Source: Taxillus chinensis (Eukaryota; Streptophyta; Magnoliopsida; Santalales; Loranthaceae). From it: DNA of 64,000 nt. The stretch is from the NCBI GenBank assembly GCA_023512835.1, contig CM042089.1, positions 24,036,940-24,100,939 on the forward strand, given 5' to 3'. The number at the start of each line of letters is the position of its first letter. The first letter of the stretch is position 1. A model generated the notes under the pieces. The model was not told the origin of the DNA, ran no database searches, and saw nothing but the letters and a program-made list of their open reading frames with translations. Shown here piece by piece: positions 12,218 to 24,001 of this stretch. A program made the translations under genes and the position numbers.

Positions 12218-12241
12218 ATGCTGAACGTACCCGAATCATAA
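12218..12241 (+). promoter_or_regulatory. possible upstream ORF of gene 1
   Basis: A seven-codon ORF (ATG CTG AAC ... TAA) ends 14 bases before the ATG at 12256 and is in a different frame. If the mRNA begins upstream and 12256 is the real start, it would act as an uORF. If translation begins in an unseen upstream exon, it is irrelevant. Confidence 0.35.
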
Positions 12242-12255
12242 GCCCACATCCTGGT

Positions 12256-15200
12256 ATGCCGCAACCTCGGCTGAAGCGGCAGTCTGGGCTAAATGACATG
12301 TCATTGCTGCAGCAGCACATTATGTTCAAGCAGCTGCAAGAGCTTCAGAGGGAGCAGCAACTTCATAATTTTGGTGGCTCTAAACCAAGAAACTCCATGA
12401 ACCTTCCTATGATCATGAAACAGGCAAGTGGTGGTCAATTTCATCCAATGATCAATGGAACACCCATCCATGACACATCACAGCATTTTATGAATTGGAT
12501 ACCGCATAGTGCTTCCCAATCTGTGCAGGGAGTTACTCGTGGACTAATGGCTTTACAAGACCAGGGTCAGGCTTTGCGCTCACTGGGTCTATCTCCTCTA
12601 CACCCTGATGTGTCTTTATATGGCACTCCTGTTGGAAGAGGTAGTAGTTTCAGCCAGAATTCCTACCTTCAAGAAATGTCTGGTGATTCTGCTAATTCAT
12701 TCGTCAAAACTGGATTCACCCGACCCCAAAAGCCCACAGTGCAATTGCCAGCTTTCTGTAACTCCATTCTGGGTGATCGGGGCTCCATTTCTCAAAAGCA
12801 AGCCTTCATGCCTGATGGAGCCCTTATTCCCGGAGAGGGATTTCAAAGGAGAAATCCTTATGAGCAAGTTCCCTATCAGGATTTGAGTAATGGAGTTCAA
12901 TCAGAAAATTTTGAGCAGGAGAATACTGTCCAAGGGAACACATCAGCTCAGAAACTTTATGATATGCAAGAGCAAGCTGATTTGGCGGGACTATATCTGG
13001 GAAAACCAACACAGATTGTGTCTTCTCCAGGTATGATTGCCTTAGATCCAGTGGAGCAGAAGGTTCTTTTTAGTATAGATAATAATATTTCAGACGCTTC
13101 TCACCAGAAGCCCAATGGCATTGCTGCAGGATGTTTTGGGAACACTATGGAGCAACCAAATTATTCAAATGTATTCTCCTATGTTCAAAGTGGAAGCTAC
13201 AGTGCTCTTATGCAATCTGCGGTTGGAGAGGCTTCTAGTAGTGATACTGGGTTACAGGAGGAGTGGAGTGGGTTGAGTTTTCAAAATACAGATCTGTCAA
13301 CTGATAACCAACCTTCAAACATTGTTGACAGTGGGATGCAACAAAACTATTGGACTAATGACAACATGCAGAGTGCCTCCTCTTTTTGTTCAAAACCTTC
13401 CCCACATTTTAATGGTTCCAATATGACCCCTAATTTTCCTTGCTTTCAGCAGTCAGGCTCCCACATTTCATTTGAACAAAGAGAGGGACTTCATCCTGAC
13501 TCCTCCCATGAATCCATTCATCAGTCTCCTAATAACGATGGCCCATGGTTTGACTCTAACCCACAACAGAAGTCATCTATTGAGGGAAGTCAACAATTTC
13601 AACCACTCATGCAGTTAGAGCATGCGTGGAATGATCGTACATATGAACATTCAGAGAGGAATGCACAACAACAGAGCATCTTTGTGCGTAACAATAGTAG
13701 CCAATCATGCAATAAACCAAAAGGTAGGATAGTTGAGACCTTGCCATCATTTAGAATTACTGCCACACCAAATATTGGCGATAATGAGAAAACAATTCAA
13801 CATTGCTGTGCAATTGGAGCTAATGAAGATCAATACAAGGGAAAGGGATTTGATGTTCATCTATGGAAGACTGATGATGATTGTCTAGACCCACCATTGT
13901 CCACTTCAGTCAGTGGGCTAGATCTAAGACAATCAAATGCCCATAATAGAGTTCAAGACATTCTGGAAACCAGTGAACAATTGCCTGATAATCAGCAACT
14001 TGATTATGTTAAACATCTCAATAGCTTTGTGCAACACAATGATATTGAGATCATGACAATGGACAAGCAGCAACTGAGCAACAGCACTCAGCTATCAATT
14101 CACTCTTACAGGGGTGAAGATGCAATATTTGATAACAGACAGAACTGCTACAAAAATGAAAACTCACCTAGTGACAGCTATAACTCAATCTCATCCCAGC
14201 GTACTAACACAGGATGTGAATCGAGAGAGAATTTATGGTCCAATGCAACTGAATCTTGGGCGTTGACTAGGGATAATCAGAACTCACCCAGTCTGGTTGG
14301 TCTGAGAGTTTCTACTTCTAGCATGTTTTTTTCAATACCTTGGAAATATTGTGTAACTATATTGCTTTTGTTTTTTTTAATAAGTGCCTCTGTCCTAACA
14401 GATCTCCCATGGATCGAGGAGTCATGATCAAGGATGTTTTGCTGGGTCCAAGTCTACCCTTTATGATTCTCACAGTGCCTTAGGGATGGAAAAGGTGTTT
14501 TTCTCCACACATTTTGAAGTTGCTTCATCTATTGTACTTTATCAACCTTTTATTCAATTATACTATTGATCTTTTACTACAGGGGCACTTAACTGATTTT
14601 CAGGGTAACTTAAATGCATCAGTGGATATGGTTTTTAAATCCAACCTTATATCTAATCTATCTTCTACCCAAGATGGATTAGGTAGTTTTTATGGTTCTG
14701 GTATCACTGCACAGACAAGGTAATTGATACTATGGCCTTTTGCAAACTATAAAGCACGTGATTTCATTATTATTGCCATGACTAGCTTGACTATGTTTTG
14801 GCTCGCAGTCGATCATTGGGAGGCATTTTTTATTTATCATATTCTCTGTTTTTTTTTAAAAAAAATTATGTGTTATTAATTTTCATTTGAGATTCTTATC
14901 AAAAATTATGTTCATAATTAAAAAAAAATTGTGAGTTTTTAATTTGCTGTGTTGTTTTTGTCTGCTACATGTTCATTTGTTTTTATTAATGTTCTACTTC
15001 TATCAAATATATTCTGATGGGACCTTTATGGCAGTCAAAATATGCCAGAACTTCTTCGTGGACAATTTAGGAAAGGCAGCAAGGTTTCACCAACTGGATC
15101 GAGATTCACTACTCAATTGCAACAGCTTCCCAACTCAAATAATAAATTGCAGTATCTCTCTGAAACAGTAAGTTATCTAAACTCGATGCATGACAATCTT

Positions 15201-18200
15201 GAGTGAATAAAGAAGGGTTATTCTTGCATATCCAGTCCTCTTGCCATGTTTGTTTTCTTTCCACTTGCTGGGATCATTTTGAAGTTTATGTTGGGCTGAC
15301 AACTTCTGTGGCTCACTATGCAATACACGAGTCATCGCAATCCCGAGTAAATAGAAAAGGGCCACTCTTGTATGTTTTGTCCTCTGTGCTGTTTTTGTTT
15401 TGTGTTTACTGCTTTCGCCCCTGCTTAATGCAGTGGAAGGGAATGATGGGTTGAAAACTGTTGTGATTCGTTTATGCAAGGTAAGCTTGCATCAATACCT
15501 TGCTTTTGCATGTGCAGGGAAAAATTCCTGCAACAAGAACATCATCTACACCATATTTAAGAAACCAGCATCAGGGACTATTCAATTCAAATGCAACAGT
15601 ACCATATCAATCTTCACATATGACATGGCCTGGCACAGTAAGCAGACTTCCACCTTTAAACCTTGCGACTCAAGATACTTCCCAGCAACTTTATGCCTAC
15701 TCATCTGCTCAACATTCTGAAGCTTTGTATGATTCTCAGTCTTCTATTGTATCAGGCGTGCTCCAACGGGGTGGATTTTCAGTTAGGCCACCCAATAATG
15801 TGTGGGAAGTCCTACCAAATCAGCCTTTCTCTGCTTTTGGGCTTCATAAGGTTCCCTCTACAAATTCATCAAACCATAGGGAGACAAATGATCTAAATCT
15901 TTTAAAAGGTGGAAATGGAATAAGTGGCTTTGGAGCATATTCATTGAATTCAAATGACTATGATAGTGAAAAAGGACAATCAGTGAGAGAAAGCTCTCAG
16001 CAGCCAGCAGACATGCATGCTCCAGCTGCACTGAATGTTGATTGTCCACAAGGAAAAGAATCTGCAGCTAGCACATCAGCAAGTCTGTTGCATCTGCAAT
16101 ACTTAGAAAAATTACAGTCTCATGCCAACAAAGACCCAGCTGTGTCAAGCAAAGATTTCAATGCTTTCAGCAGACCTCCGCACCAAGTAAAGGCGGGTAA
16201 TGTGAAAACTGATAAATCTAAAATATTTCCAAGTCAGGATGTTCGGCAAATAACTACGATGGCAGGACAGAAAGCTCTTTGTCAATATACTGGTAGGGTA
16301 GGAAATTTTATGGATACTGGATTGAATGTTGGATCATGGGTTAAAAGCTCATTTCCTTTCGAAGATACAGGAATGCAAAGCTCAGTGACAAGAGCAAGAG
16401 CAGATCAGACTGTGGGCATGTCATTGGAACCTATTCTTCAAAGTCAACCTTCTCTGGAGACTGTTAAATTTGGATGGAATGATTCCAGGAGTCGTTCTAT
16501 TAATACTCAAATGGTTACTAACCAGATGGAAAGTTCAAATTCTCAAATCAGTGAAGCAGTGGGTCCACCTTGGTTTAAGCAATATGAGAGGATTAAAAAT
16601 GGACAGACACTGTCAATGCATAGTGGAAGACTTGCATCAGAGCATATACCCTATGAAAAGGCTTCTGAAAATTTATGTGTACTTACTGTTGATAGTACCT
16701 TCCCAAATGCAGCTCCTGTTTTGGTGGGAAGTGAGCACCAGCCTAAGCCAGAAGTTATGAGTTCAGGTGTAACGGGTCAAATTTTGTCTGTTGTAGGACC
16801 CAAAAAGCGCAAAACTGCAACATCGCTTCTTCTACCATGGCATAAAGAAGTTACACATGGTTGTTCCCAAACCTTCCAAAATATCAGGTTTTTGATATAT
16901 CTCTCTCGTCACCATTCATATATTTTAGTTATTGAGCATTTCTGTAGCCTTTTTGCACCACCGTTGTGCTTCTTTCTAGGCTTAGCAGCCTAGAAACAGT
17001 TTTGAAAATTTTGGCTGCTTGTTATCCATTTGAACTGCTCCTATATTCTCAGAAACCAAATGAGCTTTATCTTTCCATACTAAATTATTTCATATATGAA
17101 GTTTAATTGGCTCCCAATTGTGCAGCATGGCTGAACAAGACTGGGCACAAGTTACTAATCACATGGTTGAGAAGGTATAGTCCAAGTTAAATGGTTGCAT
17201 TATGATTATTAATCTCCTACTGAGAGAGAGAGAGAGGACATGTGTCATTGAAGTTGGGTTTCTAATGGCTTGGGCAAAAAGAAGGCTTATAATGGCAACA
17301 CATCAAATGCCGAAACTGCTTCGTGCAGCACCTGCTGTCATTTGTTCTTCAACTGTTCTTCAACTATCATAATGAGGCTTCGAAATTTTCTAACCATTTG
17401 AATCATCATGGCAGATGGAGGATAGGACATATGCGTTTGAAGTTGGTTTTCCAATTTCTCGGGCAAAAAGAAGGCTCATAATGGCAACACATCAAATGCA
17501 GCAATTGCTTCGTGCTGCGCCCACTGCCATTCTCTCGTCAGATGCTCTTTCAAATCATGATTGTGTGGTGTACTCTGTTGCTAAACTGGCATTAGGTGAT
17601 GCATGCACCCTGGCCTCCTTTACAGGAAGTTCTTTAGATGGCACTGCGTAAGAGTTGCTTTCCAAATTTAATTTGCGCATAACTGCATAGCCAGACACTT
17701 GTGGGCTGACATATCCCCTCTTTTAACATTGTTTGAAAATTTTACAGGAATGAGAATATAAAAACTTCTGAGACTATTGATAATACTCACTTGTTAAAAG
17801 CTGTGGAAGGCTTTGCCAACAGAGCCAAGAAACTAGAGGGTGACCTGTTGAGGTACTAACCTAGTTTTGCTTCTAATGACATATTTTGGAACATTGTATA
17901 GTATTTGATTGTTTTTAACATCCAAATGGACATAATTGCCCAAATGTCTTTACTTGTAAACCGCCTTCTTTTTCGTACTTATTTTGTCTTTAGGTTCAAT
18001 TGACAACATTTTATTTTATGCGATTATGTCCAATGTTTTCTATGTGATGATTCAGATTGGACAACACAGTATCATTTCTGGGATTAAGCCTGGAATGCCA
18101 AGAGTTAGAGAAGTACACTCTCTTGAACCGTTTTGCCAAATTCTATGTCCCGGTGCAATCAGATGCTGCTGAAACCTCATCTTCCTCGAGTGCAGTTGTG

Positions 18201-18290
18201 GCTGTACCAAGACGGTCTCTTCAGAGATATGGGACTGTAGTTCCACAGCCCAGAAAACTACCAGAGCAGGCGCAGTGTTTTTCACTTTGA
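12256..18290 (+). CDS. Plant dentin sialophosphoprotein-like protein, function unknown
   Basis: The gene model has nine coding exons: 12256-14295, 14402-14494, 14583-14719, 15035-15167, 15518-16887, 17126-17174, 17415-17647, 17748-17852 and 18056-18290. All junctions are GT/AG, phases agree, and the product is 1464 residues. Family membership is from memory of Arabidopsis At5g07980-type proteins: an N-terminal Gln-rich block (LLQQHIMFKQLQELQ, near residue 17), then NGTPIHD and a QGQALRSLGL block, and a conserved C-terminal region (PKKRK at about 1229, LLPWHKE, SMAEQDWAQ, AKRRLIMATHQMQQL, LSLECQELEKYTLLNRFAKF). PKKRK looks like a nuclear localisation signal. The middle is Ser/Asn/Gln-rich and probably disordered. 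Known relatives carry about 200 more N-terminal residues ahead of the HPGM segment. Here the frame is open a little upstream of the ATG but no matching exon is seen, so the start is uncertain. No enzymatic function is known. Confidence 0.88.
17235..17372 (+). pseudogene. decayed tandem duplicate of gene 1 exon 7
   Basis: Intron 6 of gene 1 contains a second copy of the start of the next exon. In frame it reads RTCVIEVGF, AKRRLIMATHQM and LLRAAPAVI, against RTYAFEVGF, AKRRLIMATHQM and LLRAAPTAI in the real exon (17424 onward). After about 39 matched codons it diverges and stops at TAA (17370-17372). A GA microsatellite and an AG lie just in front. Inclusion would truncate the protein, so it is a dead duplicate or a poison exon. 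Confidence 0.8.
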
Positions 18291-20887
18291 TAATTGATTG
18301 ATAGGTTCTCTTGCATCATTTTGTCGTCCATATTGTCTGTAGCCCCGTTCTTCATCTTTGCATGAAGCCTCGTTTGACAAATCTTATTCTGGGAGTGATA
18401 GCTTGCATTTGGGAGGAAGAACATATGGATCCAGGACAAAGTGAATTCCAACTTAGAGTTCCCAATCAAACCGGGTTCATAGCCTTTTTTTTTTTTTTTA
18501 AGGAAAAGTATATAATGCTCTTTGTATATTTCCGTGAAAATGAAAGAACCAAGAAGTACCCCAATCCCCCTTTTCAAGGAGCAAGGTGGTGGAGGTGGTT
18601 TATGGATGTACCTTTAAAAGTTTTCTTAGGTTGCTATGTTAGATAAGTTGACATAAATTCATTGGCATTTCTGATAGCCTGTTGTTTTCCATCTATCTTT
18701 TTCATTTCCCTCTATTTCCCAGGTTTTTCTGCTGTGAGCTAAATGAAAAGGCTTAGTTGGAATATTGGTGAGCAAGCAAATAATCATCAGGGGTGTGAAA
18801 GGAAAAAGAAAAAAGAAAAAAGAAAAAAGAGAGATTCGGAATCATGTATGTCTCCTGTGCTTTCACCCTGGGCCAGTGGCTTTCGAAAAGCACCCTCCAA
18901 ATCTTATGAAAAAAGGCTGCGGTTCTAATTAATGATACCTTTCAAATCTTTATTTATTATGGATAGTAGCTTCAGAAACTGATTGTGATCTGCACGCGAC
19001 CACACCAAACCCACGAATGAAATGGACAAGCTTTATTGTCAGACATGGGTTTTACTGCTTCCATTGGCTCGTATGGTTTTGATTGCTGGGCACTAATGGC
19101 TGATTTGTTTCTTATTATTTAATTTTCTTTTGTCCTTAAAGAAAAATCTGAAGGCAGCCAGTCACAATTTACTGAATGTAGGATTCTAGGGATGTACCTA
19201 TGAGTGACAGTGCTGACAAACAACTTTGTCCATCTTGTCAGCATCAGAGTCAGTATCCGATTCTTCCATGTGATGGGGAGAAACGCTGTGGCTGAGAGAT
19301 AAGTCAAAAGTTTTATACGAGCACGATGGTAATGATATTGATATAACAATAATTAATGATCACAAACTAACACCGGGTGGACAAGGGCTGATCCAAAGGA
19401 AGTTCCCTGCTGACAAAATCAGCATTACGGTGTCCTAAATTCCATCTATAACGTCCAATGGGCACACCATTACCAGTCAATTCATCAGCAGTGTTAGGAG
19501 CGTGGGTCTGTGGTCTGTAGAACATAATTCGCCAGGACGTACGTCAGATTGTGGCATTTTGGGTCTGGTGCTGTCAAAATGGTGGGCCTTTGGGTGCCGA
19601 CGGAGGAGCCACATGCACGCTGACTGGGTCTGGAATAATAAGGCGTGGCTGATCATAACCCAGCGGTGGTCCTGTTCAGGGTCGGTTATCTCTGGTGTTT
19701 TGTTTGTAGCTTTCTTGTTTTGAATGGAGGTTCATCTCAAACGCCATAACGGCGCTTGGGCGCCCCCCAAACAAAATGCATTGATGCGGCACTGTTATTT
19801 GTTGTGGTTAATTTTCTTACGTTCATGGGCGTTGAAGGGTCATAATAACCAATATAATATAATAAACAAATTTATTATAGCTAATTGTCCATTTTCGTTT
19901 CCGGTTTTAATACTTGGCAGTTGGCAATACAAACGTTTGATCATATGCTCATGCCCACATCCACCCGACCCGACATATGATAAAAGGCTTTTCGGTACGG
20001 AGGAACGACTGAATTCCTTCTAGGCTCTAGTAATATAAGGCCAGAAAACTTGGTCTAAAGACAAAAGACTCAGTATAAGCACAATGTCTTGGTTCAACAA
20101 AGTCTCTTATCCGATATTCATCAAGTATCAGTTTAATGCAAGTCTCGGTTTAACAAAACTGTGTATCCAATGTCCAACATGTTCTGGATATTCACGAAGA
20201 TTTGGTATAAGCCTCAAAGGCCCGATTTAAGCAAACAAAGTCTCGGTCTAAGCAAACATGCTTGAAAAAATTTCTCAAGCTAAAAAATGACTCACAAAGC
20301 CTCAGTGTAAGCATGACGCATTCATTGACTACTCCAGATGACAACTTACACGTGGACTACTTGGATTGGTTTTTTGGCACAAGTATCAATGCGAATGTTG
20401 AAATCATTCTTTATGCTTTATTCATTTTCCAACATACCTCAAGTCATACAACCATCCCAATATCTCGAGCTATAGGAAATAAACAATGGGTATATGGATG
20501 GAAATATGGCATTGAATACATTCTTTTTGCAACCCCCATGCCCTAAGCACACTTGCCAAAACGAGAACATTCTTTATGTAGCTCAGAATAAATGCAAACA
20601 TATCAAGTTCCAACTTCCAAGATGATACTGAAGATCAAACCGTGTATATAAATAGACAGATCATAGTTAGAAATAGTTGCTTGAATATGTTCTTCTTGAA
20701 TAAGTGTGAAAATTTGTGTACAACAAAAATAATACTAAAGTGACTACTATAAATAAAGAGAAATTCTTTTAGTAAATCAAAGCACGTGTAAACAACAAAG
20801 ATCTACTTCTATATTATTATAATTATCTTTTTGATATTAAATAAAATACTTTCACTAATTTGGATTGTCTTTGCATGTTCTATTCAT
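18291..20887. other. gene 1 3' flank and spacer
   Basis: The first few hundred bases presumably hold the 3' UTR and polyadenylation site of gene 1. From about 19000 the sequence has no long frame. A TATA-like stretch (tgtatataaatagacag, about 20645) and short AT-rich runs suggest old retroelement LTR material at 20030-20880, but no ends could be matched. Confidence 0.5.
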
Positions 20888-21863
20888 TAGGGGTGTAAAA
20901 TGGACCGGTCCGGTCCGGTCCGTCACGGAGCAAGCCTAAACGGACCAGCCCGTTTAGGCCCGCATTTTATACAAACTAAAAATAAACTGGTCCAGTCCGG
21001 TCCGCAAACATAATACAGTCCCTTGTTTCTCTTGTTGTTTTTTTTTCATTAACTTCATCTTTAATTTAATTTCACATTAAATTACCTTTAATATTATAAA
21101 AGCTTATGCCTTTATCCGCCACCAAAGACAACCCAGCAAGAAAGACAAAATCCCTTTTGACTTCTAATTGATACTAATCGTTTTCTTGGCTAAACCTAAT
21201 TTGTAACAGAGCATGAGTTGTCTTGGATGCTGTGCCAAGCCCCAACTAGTTACAGTTGTTGATGAACCAACAAAGAGCTTACGGATTCAAGGTCGTAAGC
21301 CAACTAGACGAGACTTATGCTATAACTGACGGAAGAGGGGGGAGATCTGATCTGCGACAGTGTAGCAGTGGGCCGGCGCTGGCCTGCAATGCAGATCTGT
21401 AGAAGGTGGACTGGTGGAGTAGTGGGTCATCATGTCATATGGCCGGATCGGAGAGGAGAAGGAGAGGATTAGAGGAAGGAGAATGATGACGCAGGCACAA
21501 TCTGCTAATTATCGTCTGTCAGTGTTGATTCGAGTTCATGGCATTGTGGTGAGTTGGCGTCTTCACTTCTTGGTTGGCGTCAGTGTCGCGTCTTGGCGAC
21601 GATGGCTGATTTTTGTATAAGCTGTAGAATAAATTAAGAAAATAGTGAATAAAATTGGGATGAGGAAGTTAGACAAGCCGTGTATACTATTTAGGTAGGT
21701 GAGTCTGCGAACCGGTTCGTGTCCGCACGGTTTGGTCCGTGCGGATCTTAGTCCATGCGGACCAGTCCGTTTAGGCCTGTCTTTTATATGGACCAAAATT
21801 AGAGCGGTCTGGTCCACTCTAATCCATATAGTCCACGGACCGGTGGTCCATTTTACACCCCTA
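20888..21863. mobile_element. non-autonomous hAT element, 976 bp
   Basis: Terminal inverted repeats TAGGGGTGTAAAATGGACC and GGTCCATTTTACACCCCTA are flanked by an exact 8-bp target duplication CTATTCAT (20880-20887, 21864-21871). The 8-bp duplication and AGGGGTG-type ends indicate hAT. Both subterminal regions are rich in ggtccgg/ccggacc-like words in inverted order, as expected for transposase binding. No transposase frame is present. The middle (about 21300-21620) is less AT-rich and may be acquired sequence. Confidence 0.92.
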
Positions 21864-22076
21864 CTATTCATTGCAAACAATAACCAGCTTCCCAGAAAAG
21901 CTAAGGAAGAAATTTTAAGAGTCCTATCCCCTCTCCCTCTCTAGGCTCTCTAGGACCAACACTTAGCTTATTAGATGGTTATACATGCTTCTTTGTATAC
22001 TGATAACTATGGCTAGCTTTTGGGCTTATGATGTGTCTGGTGGACTAGTTTGGGTAGGTGACACTTGGAGTATTAG

Positions 22077-22260
22077 AGGGATGATTTAGCAAGTTATAGC
22101 CTAATACTGGCATACTAAAGGACGCTTTGGAAGGTTATGGCCAAATACTAGCGTACTGGAGGATGATTTGGAATGTTATAGCCTAATGCTAGCATATTGG
22201 AGGAAGATTTGGCAAGCTACAACCTAATGTTAGGGTACTAGAGGATAACTTGGTGGGTTG
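22077..22260. repeat. about 41-bp tandem repeat, 4-5 copies
   Basis: Imperfect copies of a unit like ggaggatgatttgg followed by ttatagcctaatgctagc begin near 22077, 22119, 22159, 22199 and 22240. Divergence between neighbouring copies is substantial. Confidence 0.7.
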
Positions 22261-22782
22261 ATGGCCCTAATGTTGGAGGATTCAGATTGTGGTTGAAAAG
22301 ACTTGTGTTTGTGGACTTTGATAATTAGTTTTATACTAGACACCTTATTTTGATAAATGAATATTAGTGTAGCAATGTACTCATCAAATGAAGAATTTCA
22401 ACTATAATTGGGCCCAATTTAGAATCCAGAACCCCGAGGGGTATTTTTAGAATTTTTATATTTGGTTTAAATTAAATAGAAAAGTAGGAGTATAAAAAGG
22501 AAAACTTAAACCCTAATATCTTTTTCCAACCATCATTGAGAGAGAGAGAGAGAGAGAGGGGGGGGGGTTCTTGAACTTTGATCATTCCAGTTGTAATTTC
22601 TATGCATTTTTGAGATAGGGATCAACATCTTTCTTGTTTGTCGTGTGTTCTTGAAGATTAATTTGTGTTTAGATCAAAATAACCCATAACAATGGTAAAA
22701 ACCCTAGTTTTTATTTAGAACAAATGTATATGCACGCTTGCCCTTATTATCATGCGAAATTAATTTGTGTATGTACCTATTG

Positions 22783-22783
<1 letters not shown>

Positions 22784-22816
<33 letters not shown>

Positions 22817-22817
22817 G
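22784..22817. repeat. (AC)n/(AT)n microsatellite
   Basis: An uninterrupted acacac run passes into atatat. Confidence 0.9.
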
Positions 22818-23938
22818 TTTATCATATATATGTATGTAGGATTAGGAGAATTTTATTTGAGCATTTGTGTTAAATTGTTACCTTAGGGTAAAAATGATTA
22901 TGAGGCATATTTAAGCCTTGGATGGCAAATAAAAACAAAAAAAACCATTTAGTGAAACTTTAGCCCAATTAGAGAACGTTTATGAGCAAATTTTCATGTG
23001 TTAAATCGAGGTTAATGTTAGTTATTGATACTTTGTGTTTGGGAGAAAAATAGAAAAATTTAAGGATGGCTAGATCATGCCTGAGGTTCATTGATGACAG
23101 GATTGAAGCACGCACGGCACAAGTGTACAACGCTCGTGCATAGCACCACGTGCACAATACGAGCATGGTTTGTGCACGATCCGCACAAATCTCCTTAGTG
23201 GCTAAGTTCAGTATGTTTTGTTTTCTGATTTGAGGTGTGTAGTGTGTAAGTTTGACCCTAGGGACCAAGATGGGGGCTTGTAACAATGTGTTATGTGATA
23301 TACGTGTTTATATGAGTTATTATGCATACAATACGAGTAAAGAATATGTTGATCCATTTTATAACGAAATATGGATAGTGTTGTGATTATGACCTTTTAA
23401 GATTGACCTATGTATTGTAATATGGTGCTGTAATGAGGTTATTTCCTTACTCCATGTGTGAGACCAAGCGTAATTCAAGTAGATACTAATGGCTTGGGTG
23501 TAATTTGGGCAGTGACTCATGGCCTAGACAGTTAAAAGTACTAATCTTCTATATGGAATGGTGTAGCAATATTGATGGTAATCTAAGTCTAATAGGGTGG
23601 AAATGTTAGAATGCCGAAATGTAGTTAACAACTAACCGCAACAGAAACAGATTTTAAAGTTTTTATCCACCAAACAAACACCGGAATCTAAACATGAATC
23701 TGTTGATTTAATTCAATGAAGAGGATAAAAAAGAAACCAACCTCGAAAATGGTAAAACAAGAACCCTTTTCTTTTTCCTTAAAGAACGAAGTCATGATCA
23801 ACATTTAATTGTCATCACTGCCTTCTAGATGCAATCACCACTAAGCCTTCTTTGTTATTTACCTTCTCAAGGAGTATAAGATTATGATACCCTTAGATCA
23901 AAAAACAAAAACACCACCTCGTCTAGGGCCGACCGTCA

Positions 23939-23939
<1 letters not shown>

Positions 23940-23999
<60 letters not shown>
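23940..23999. repeat. (TC)n microsatellite, about 30 units
   Basis: This is an uninterrupted 60-base TC run within the AT-rich insertion block. Confidence 0.95.

Positions 24000-24001
<2 letters not shown>

Noticed and set aside
14296..14427. Extension of the gene 1 first exon to the stop at 14427
   Set aside because: The extra translation is hydrophobic and unlike the family. A donor at 14296 and acceptor at 14401 restore family-like sequence in phase.
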